Positions 59,820 through 64,000 of a stretch of 64,000 nucleotides of DNA are shown piece by piece. The notes beneath the pieces are model-generated. The model saw only the letters and a program-made list of their open reading frames with translations, was not told the origin of the DNA and searched no databases. The position numbers and the translations under genes are program-made. Within the stretch, counting starts at the first letter, position 1. Each line of letters begins with the position of its first letter. The stretch comes from JAADHI01 sp964451325 (GTDB taxonomy: Bacteria; Nitrospirota; Nitrospiria; SBBL01; JAADHI01), in the NCBI GenBank assembly GCA_964451325.1, contig CAYVHO010000001.1:1-64000 (forward strand), in the 5' to 3' direction.

Positions 59820-61259
59820 ATGTCATCGTTCAATCATAAAATGATTCTTTTGGCCGACTGGAAGCCTGAAAGACGTCGGCGTATTATAAAAAATCTACAT
59901 CCCGGATTTAAGCTTGAAATGGCCGAAAGTCCGGAGAAAGTCATCGCGACCGTACAGCGAAATTTACCGAGTATTCTTATTTTTCCGCTACGCTGGCGTC
60001 CTTCCGAGGCGATTTCACCTTTGGCGCGATGCGCAGGTTTAAAAATTATGAATCGTATGGCGGACTTAAAGCTTCATTCTGGAGTGATCCTTTTTGATTC
60101 TGCAGTGAAGGCATTGTCTTTGTCTGATTATTGTCTGCCTTTCCAAAAAGGTGCTGCTGCATTTTGGGATGAAAATGATCCTGATTTTGCGGAAAATTTA
60201 AAAGAAGTCACCGGGGCGCATTTCATGCGTCATCCCCATTCTTCGGGTATTTCAGTCAATATGGGGTCGCAATCCTTGAAACTTGAGGGAGACAGCCTGG
60301 CAATGCAAGATGTCCGGGGCTTTATCAAAAAGGCTGCGGTCGTCAGTGATTGTCCTGTTTTAATTACCGGGGCATCCGGTACAGGAAAGGAGCTTGTCGC
60401 ACGTGCCATTCATCAATTGGATCCCAAACGAAAGAACAAACCCTTCATTGCGCTTAATTGCAGTGCCATTACTCCGAGTTTGGCTGAAAGTCTCTTTTTT
60501 GGGCATAGACGAGGTGCCTTTACGGGGGCGACGATCGAGCAGTCCGGCTATTTTCGCGCTGCGCAGGGCGGGACTCTTTTTCTTGATGAAATAAGTGAAC
60601 TTGATTTAGCACTCCAGCCAAAAATTTTACGTGTCCTTCAGGAGCGAAAAATTGTCCCGGTGGGGGAAGAAAAGGAGCAGGAAATCGATATTCGCATCAT
60701 TGCCGCAAGTAATAAAGATCTGCCAGAGCAAGTTGCGCAAGGTGCTTTTCGTGTCGATCTTTATCATCGTCTTGATGTGCTTTCGCTCAGAGTGCCTGCA
60801 TTAAAAGACCGGAAAGAAGATATTGGTCTTTTGTTGTGGGCCTTTGTGAAAAAACATGCCGCGTGTTACCCCCATGTGATTGAAGGCATTCACCCTCGTG
60901 TGATTGAACTCCTGCAAACACTTGAATTTGAGGGCAATGTGAGAGAGCTGGAGAATATTGCCCGTAAGATTCTTTTTCAGAAAACCGTTGGCGATATGAT
61001 CGAGATGGCCGATTTGCCGTATTCCATTTTGAAGCGCTCTGCCCAACACAAAAAATCTGAAAGTGAATTTGCGTTTAAGGAATTTTTGTTTGATCGCTTT
61101 AAAGAAGGGGCTTCTCTTTCTCAAGTGATGACCGAGTGCGAAAAGGTTCTCTTAAAAGAAGTGCTTTTCGAAACGGGAAGAAATCGAAATGAAATCGCGG
61201 AACAACTAAAAATTACACCGCGAACCCTCTTAAACAAAGTACGAAGTTACGACCTTTAG
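59820..61259 (+). CDS. Sigma-54-dependent activator with a degenerate N-terminal receiver-like domain
   Basis: This 479-residue enhancer-binding protein has an AAA+ domain with Walker A G-A-S-G-T-G-K-E (184-191), the sigma-54 contact loop G-A-F-T-G-A (232-237), Walker B T-L-F-L-D-E-I and a sensor R-V-D-L-Y-H-R-L-D. A Fis-like helix-turn-helix ends the protein (N-E-I-A-E-Q-L-K-I-T-P-R-T-L-L-N-K). Residues 1-135 look receiver-like, but the phospho-Asp strand reads S-I-L-I-F-P, with no Asp. It probably responds to something other than phosphorylation. It precedes a protease operon with a sigma-54-like promoter. Confidence 0.92.
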   Translation: MSSFNHKMILLADWKPERRRRIIKNLHPGFKLEMAESPEKVIATVQRNLPSILIFPLRWRPSEAISPLARCAGLKIMNRMADLKLHSGVILFDSAVKALSLSDYCLPFQKGAAAFWDENDPDFAENLKEVTGAHFMRHPHSSGISVNMGSQSLKLEGDSLAMQDVRGFIKKAAVVSDCPVLITGASGTGKELVARAIHQLDPKRKNKPFIALNCSAITPSLAESLFFGHRRGAFTGATIEQSGYFRAAQGGTLFLDEISELDLALQPKILRVLQERKIVPVGEEKEQEIDIRIIAASNKDLPEQVAQGAFRVDLYHRLDVLSLRVPALKDRKEDIGLLLWAFVKKHAACYPHVIEGIHPRVIELLQTLEFEGNVRELENIARKILFQKTVGDMIEMADLPYSILKRSAQHKKSESEFAFKEFLFDRFKEGASLSQVMTECEKVLLKEVLFETGRNRNEIAEQLKITPRTLLNKVRSYDL

Positions 61260-61286
61260 TGATGAGGTTTTATTTACATTAAAAAC

Positions 61287-61302
61287 CGGAAAATTTTTTC
61301 CG
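61287..61302. promoter_or_regulatory. Candidate enhancer site 1 (CGGAAAA-N2-TTTTCCG)
   Basis: A dyad with 7-bp arms and a TT spacer, about 230 bp upstream of the sigma-54-like promoter. A close relative is at 61,401-61,416. Its right end touches the terminator of the activator gene. Confidence 0.5.
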
Positions 61303-61336
61303 CTGTGTGGAAGCAATTTTCCGACAGCGGTTTTTT
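61300..61336 (+). terminator. Rho-independent terminator of the sigma-54 activator gene
   Basis: CCGCTGT and ACAGCGG form the outer stem, GGAA/TTCC an inner stem, followed by TTTTTT. It lies 41 bp past the activator stop codon, so the protease operon needs its own promoter. Confidence 0.8.
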
Positions 61337-61400
61337 CATTTAAAATCAACACACCTTGGGTTTGAAATCGTAAAAAACACCTCATTCTTCTGGGATAGAT

Positions 61401-61416
61401 CGGAAAACTTTTTCCT
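61401..61416. promoter_or_regulatory. Candidate enhancer site 2 (CGGAAAA-N2-TTTTCCT)
   Basis: The dyad repeats the sequence pattern of site 1 (seven bases left arm, six pairing) and lies about 100 bp upstream of the -24 element, a normal distance for bacterial enhancer sites. Confidence 0.5.
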
Positions 61417-61514
61417 CTTTCAGCGCTCTTCCTGAATTTCTCTATTACGGCATAAACCAGCATAAGTAATTGAAATTAAACATATTTAATCCTATCCATC
61501 TCATCATGTTTTAC

Positions 61515-61530
61515 TGGCACTGAATTTGTA
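61515..61530 (+). promoter_or_regulatory. Sigma-54 (-24/-12) promoter
   Basis: TGGCAC, five bases, then TTGTA matches the consensus TGGCAC-N5-TTGCA except for T instead of C in the -12 element. It is 190 bp upstream of the protease start and downstream of a gene for a sigma-54 activator. Confidence 0.65.
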
Positions 61531-61721
61531 TTAGTGATGAGGCATCTCAGGAAGTCGATATGAGGCTGTTCATCTTGAAGAACGTTGTGTCATTGAGACC
61601 CGTTTTAAAAGTGCGACAAAATTTTCCTTATAAAGCACTTTCTGAGAAATCCGGCCAGCGCACTGAGGTGAGCGGCTGTCTGCCGGATTTGAGATAAAGC
61701 CCACCTCGAAAGGAGTTTTTT

Positions 61722-62762
61722 ATGGCAAAAACACAAAGAAAAAAGCTGGATGACATCCCTAAAGTGGTCGGCACTTCACTCGGTGCTTCAGGACCCGATG
61801 TTGAGCGTCTTCAGAAATATTTGGGACGGTTCGGATATTTTGACAATGGCGTGCATGAAAAATTCGGCATGCGCCCATCTGGTGCGCTTGCAACACCAGC
61901 AAGTTCTGGAGAATTTTGCGACCACACACAAAAGGCCTTGAAGAAGTTTCAGACGTTTAGCGGACTTTCAGTCACGGGAGTTCTGGATCAGGACACGATT
62001 GCCCTGATGTCTAAAAAACGCTGCGGACATCTGGATGTCGGTGCGTTTGTTGCGCAGGGCAACAAATGGGATATGAACAATCTGCGTTATGGGTTTGTGA
62101 ATTTCACAGGAGATTTGTCCCAGACAGCAATCCGAAATGCCATCAGTACGGCAATCAATTATTGGGCGGCAGTGACGCCGCTCAGTTTTAGTGAAGTGCC
62201 AAATAACCAAAACCCAGAAATCCGCATCCTTTTTGGTAGTGGAAATCACGGAGACGGATTCCCTTTCGACGGCGGTGGCGGAGTACTCGCACACGCATTT
62301 TACCCGCCGCCAAACGGCGGTGATATTGCTGGGGACGCGCATTTTGACGATGCTGAAAACTGGTCTGTCAATCTTCCTCCGTCGGGAATCGATCTTTATA
62401 CCGTGGCCGCGCATGAATTTGGTCATGCGCTCGGATTGGCGCATTCCTCAGTCAATGATGCCTTGATGTTTGCATTCTACGGCGGGCCACATCGGTTTCT
62501 GCATCAGGATGATATTGATGGCATTCAGTCGATTTACGGGGCGCAACAGTGGCATGCAAATAAGCTGCTGCTTCGTACGTTTGCCACCTACCATTCGAAA
62601 AATGCCTGGGCTTTTGTTCAGGATGTTGGATGGCGGAAGATTCGGCCTCAGAATCCCAATGGTGCCACCAATTTGTTTTATGCTGCCTGTGAGGCGAGGG
62701 CCAATGGCATGACCACGACGGTGGAAACAACCAAGCAGGAAATTCTTCAACTTTATGTATAA
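61722..62762 (+). CDS. Matrixin-type zinc metalloprotease with cysteine-switch propeptide
   Basis: A 346-residue protein with the order of a vertebrate-type pro-MMP. A peptidoglycan-binding-like helical domain (residues 22-96) is followed by K-K-R-C-G-H-L-D at 98-105 (cysteine-switch-like, Cys101). The catalytic domain has structural-zinc residues (N-H-G-D at 175-178, H191, H207), H-E-F-G-H-A-L-G-L-A-H at 231-241 and a Met-turn at 249. Residues 285-346 form an extra domain. No signal peptide is visible. A paralog of its last domain is encoded 16 bp downstream. AAAGGAG precedes the ATG. Confidence 0.88.
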   Translation: MAKTQRKKLDDIPKVVGTSLGASGPDVERLQKYLGRFGYFDNGVHEKFGMRPSGALATPASSGEFCDHTQKALKKFQTFSGLSVTGVLDQDTIALMSKKRCGHLDVGAFVAQGNKWDMNNLRYGFVNFTGDLSQTAIRNAISTAINYWAAVTPLSFSEVPNNQNPEIRILFGSGNHGDGFPFDGGGGVLAHAFYPPPNGGDIAGDAHFDDAENWSVNLPPSGIDLYTVAAHEFGHALGLAHSSVNDALMFAFYGGPHRFLHQDDIDGIQSIYGAQQWHANKLLLRTFATYHSKNAWAFVQDVGWRKIRPQNPNGATNLFYAACEARANGMTTTVETTKQEILQLYV

Positions 62763-62777
62763 AGGAGATAAAAAATC

Positions 62778-63002
62778 ATGGCAAACCATGCAAACAAATC
62801 CATTTCTAGAATTTTTTGTACCTTCCATGCGCAAAACTGCTGGGCCTATTTATCGGGTGTCGGTTGGAGGAAGGTTCAAACAGGTAACGCAGACGGTGCG
62901 ACCAATTGTCATATTGCCCTGACAGCTGCGCGGGCAAATGGTAAAACCGTAACGGCCATCACCGATGCCGGGGATACCCGGATCGAACAAGTTTATTTAT
63001 AA
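62778..63002 (+). CDS. Stand-alone copy of the protease C-terminal domain
   Basis: This 74-residue protein aligns with residues 285-346 of the upstream protease: shared positions include H-x-x-N-x-W-A, V-G-W-R-K, G-A-T-N, A-R-A-N-G and a terminal Q-x-Y. I count 25 identical positions in the first 50 aligned. It has Cys at residues 14, 21 and 44 that the protease domain lacks. The fold and function are unknown to me. It could inhibit, escort or compete with the protease. AAAGGAG lies before the ATG. Confidence 0.75.
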   Translation: MANHANKSISRIFCTFHAQNCWAYLSGVGWRKVQTGNADGATNCHIALTAARANGKTVTAITDAGDTRIEQVYL

Positions 63003-63014
63003 GGGAGGTGTGTG

Positions 63015-63455
63015 ATGCGTCCTGATATGGCCATTGGTTTGGGAGAATTTTCCGAGGCACCTGCTCCGCTGGGGCTTTCTGATCTTGCGGCTTCAGGCTC
63101 GGTTGCGGGAGAAACGCCTGCCCCTGTGTTACTTGATGCACTTGATGGGGGAGACACCTCAGGCACGCCTTCGCCCATAGGTGAAGGGTTTTTAGAAGGC
63201 TTGGAGTCAGGTTCTGAGGCCCCGGCCCCTCAGTTTTTCGAGGCTGCTCCGATGTCGGCAGGCCCTTTGTCGGAACCGCCGACACCGAAGCAGCAAATGA
63301 GAGAGACGGCTTCTGTCTTGTTTGTGGATGAAAACCAGATGCCAAGTCCTGAGCCCATAGAAAACAGGGGTGAAGTCGGCGCGGTTTCAGAGTTTGAGTC
63401 CATGCAAGCTGCCCCGGAACCATTGTCGATCGATCATTTGTCTTCCATGAAGTGA
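63015..63455 (+). CDS. Acidic P-x-P-repeat protein
   Basis: The 146-residue protein is of low complexity, acidic and rich in Pro, Ala, Glu, Ser and Gly, with no Cys and few aromatic residues. A short motif [ST]-x-[AP]-P-x-P recurs about six times: S-E-A-P-A-P, G-E-T-P-A-P, S-G-T-P-S-P, S-E-A-P-A-P, S-E-P-P-T-P, M-P-S-P-E-P. It is probably disordered. GGGAGG precedes the ATG by six bases. It follows the 74-residue gene by 12 bp and belongs to the protease operon. No homolog recognised. Confidence 0.7.
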   Translation: MRPDMAIGLGEFSEAPAPLGLSDLAASGSVAGETPAPVLLDALDGGDTSGTPSPIGEGFLEGLESGSEAPAPQFFEAAPMSAGPLSEPPTPKQQMRETASVLFVDENQMPSPEPIENRGEVGAVSEFESMQAAPEPLSIDHLSSMK

Positions 63456-63537
63456 TTGTTTTTTCAAGACTTGCGCGCCCTGGTTTCTTCGTATTTTTAA
63501 GGAATCAGGGCGCCATACAAAACAGGATGAGTTAATC

Positions 63538-63960
63538 ATGAAATCCTTACCTGAAATCATTGCTCCACTTCAGAGCGCCCTGCTTCGCGCTGTGCTCACG
63601 CAAGCCCCTCTCCCCGGCACGGACGGCGTGATGTTCTTTGCTGATATGCACTATATCCTTGACGCAGAGGAGGTCATCCTCTTACAGGAAAACCTTAGAT
63701 TGTCTGCCATCCCCGACTTAAATATTCTGATTCTCGCGTCCGAAGAGATTGAGCGACGTAGCTATGAGAAGGCGCCTTTGCCTTACATGTGTTTTCATGT
63801 TCCCGAATTCTGTGAGGGCCGACTGATTGTCACGCTTGAAGTCCGTTTGGCTTTTGGCAATTTAGAGGCCTTGAGCCTCGGTGTTGTTATCGCCGAATTG
63901 TTAAAACAGACGGATGGGACGTGGAAGGCCCTTGAAATGCCAAAAGTCATTGAACACTAA
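63538..63960 (+). CDS. Hypothetical protein of the protease operon
   Basis: The 140-residue protein begins MKSLPEIIAPLQSALLRAVL and appears to have mixed alpha/beta structure, with hydrophobic strands (L-N-I-L-I-L-A-S-E-E-I-E; L-I-V-T-L-E-V-R-L-A-F-G). No known motif is visible. It could be a cytoplasmic accessory or chaperone-like protein, but nothing proves this. A gap of about 80 bp separates it from the P-x-P gene. Another gene starts 30 bp after it. Confidence 0.6.
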   Translation: MKSLPEIIAPLQSALLRAVLTQAPLPGTDGVMFFADMHYILDAEEVILLQENLRLSAIPDLNILILASEEIERRSYEKAPLPYMCFHVPEFCEGRLIVTLEVRLAFGNLEALSLGVVIAELLKQTDGTWKALEMPKVIEH

Positions 63961-63990
63961 GTTGATATGAACCCTAATGGAGAATAAAAC

Positions 63991-64000
63991 ATGAAAACGA
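63991..64000 (+). CDS. Start of a further gene, cut by the window end
   Basis: ATGAAAACG follows GGAG by eight bases, immediately after the previous gene. Only three codons are present, so nothing can be said of the product. Confidence 0.4.

Noticed and set aside
61308..61323. Third enhancer-like dyad between sites 1 and 2
   Set aside because: The GGAA/TTTTCC match is degenerate and is explained by the inner stem of the intrinsic terminator.

Overview
The window looks like a chromosomal segment of a Gram-negative, diderm bacterium of moderate GC content. Evidence for an outer membrane includes an outer-membrane phospholipase A, a TolC/NodT lipoprotein channel with an RND pump, several lipobox proteins and a beta-barrel-like protein. 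Gene style (Bat/MoxR operon, sigma-54 regulator, B12-binding radical SAM, stand-alone Ino1 plus bifunctional inositol-phosphate enzyme) recalls uncultured deltaproteobacterial-type lineages, but no rRNA or strong taxonomic marker is present, so this is only an impression. No rRNA, tRNA or CRISPR array was seen.

Layout. 0-8 kb: SmbP-like protein, a 14-repeat Ycf48-like propeller protein, a small operon (pterin dehydratase, degenerate metallo-beta-lactamase fold protein, rhomboid, ArsC), a lipoprotein, an HI0933-type flavoprotein, an SDR and a DUF4160/DUF2442 pair ending at a 165-bp MITE. 8-14.4 kb: central carbon block (cyclase, transketolase, transaldolase, glucose-6-phosphate isomerase, pyrophosphatase) closed by a clear terminator. 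14.5-21.6 kb: tightly overlapping moxR-DUF58-DUF4381-batA-batB/C-batD operon, probably an envelope stress/chaperone system. 21.6-38.2 kb: accessory zone with Phd/ParE, a directly repeated segment of about 1 kb (VOC + DUF433 + headless toxin) flanking a cargo of lipase-like lipoprotein, GltS, PldA, lipoproteins, a K+ channel and an RND efflux operon, then yciH and hipBA. 38.4-48.3 kb: B12 radical SAM, two nucleotide-sugar enzymes, a MacAB-type three-gene ABC exporter set with an outer-membrane partner candidate, era and ftsB. 48.3-52.5 kb: a repeat-rich toxin-antitoxin cluster (broken HigB with HigA, BrnT-like/CopG-like, VapBC). 52.5-59 kb: rsmA, pdxA, a CDF transporter, a decayed LuxR gene, and an inositol locus (HD hydrolase, bifunctional inositol-1-P cytidylyltransferase/CDP-inositol transferase, Ino1). 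59-64 kb: decayed IS3 gene, a sigma-54 activator and the operon it probably controls.

The most interesting locus is the last one: an activator with an apparent pseudo-receiver, a sigma-54-like promoter with upstream dyads, a matrixin-type zinc protease with a cysteine-switch-like propeptide, a 74-residue protein that is a free-standing copy of the protease's C-terminal domain, a P-x-P-rich acidic protein and an unknown 140-residue protein. Second is the inositol locus, where an overlapping HD hydrolase is a candidate for an unassigned phosphatase step. Third is the 22.2-36.3 kb architecture, which resembles single-crossover (Campbell-type) insertion or segmental duplication around an efflux/lipid cargo. 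All functional statements are homology inferences from reading the sequence; no database search was run.
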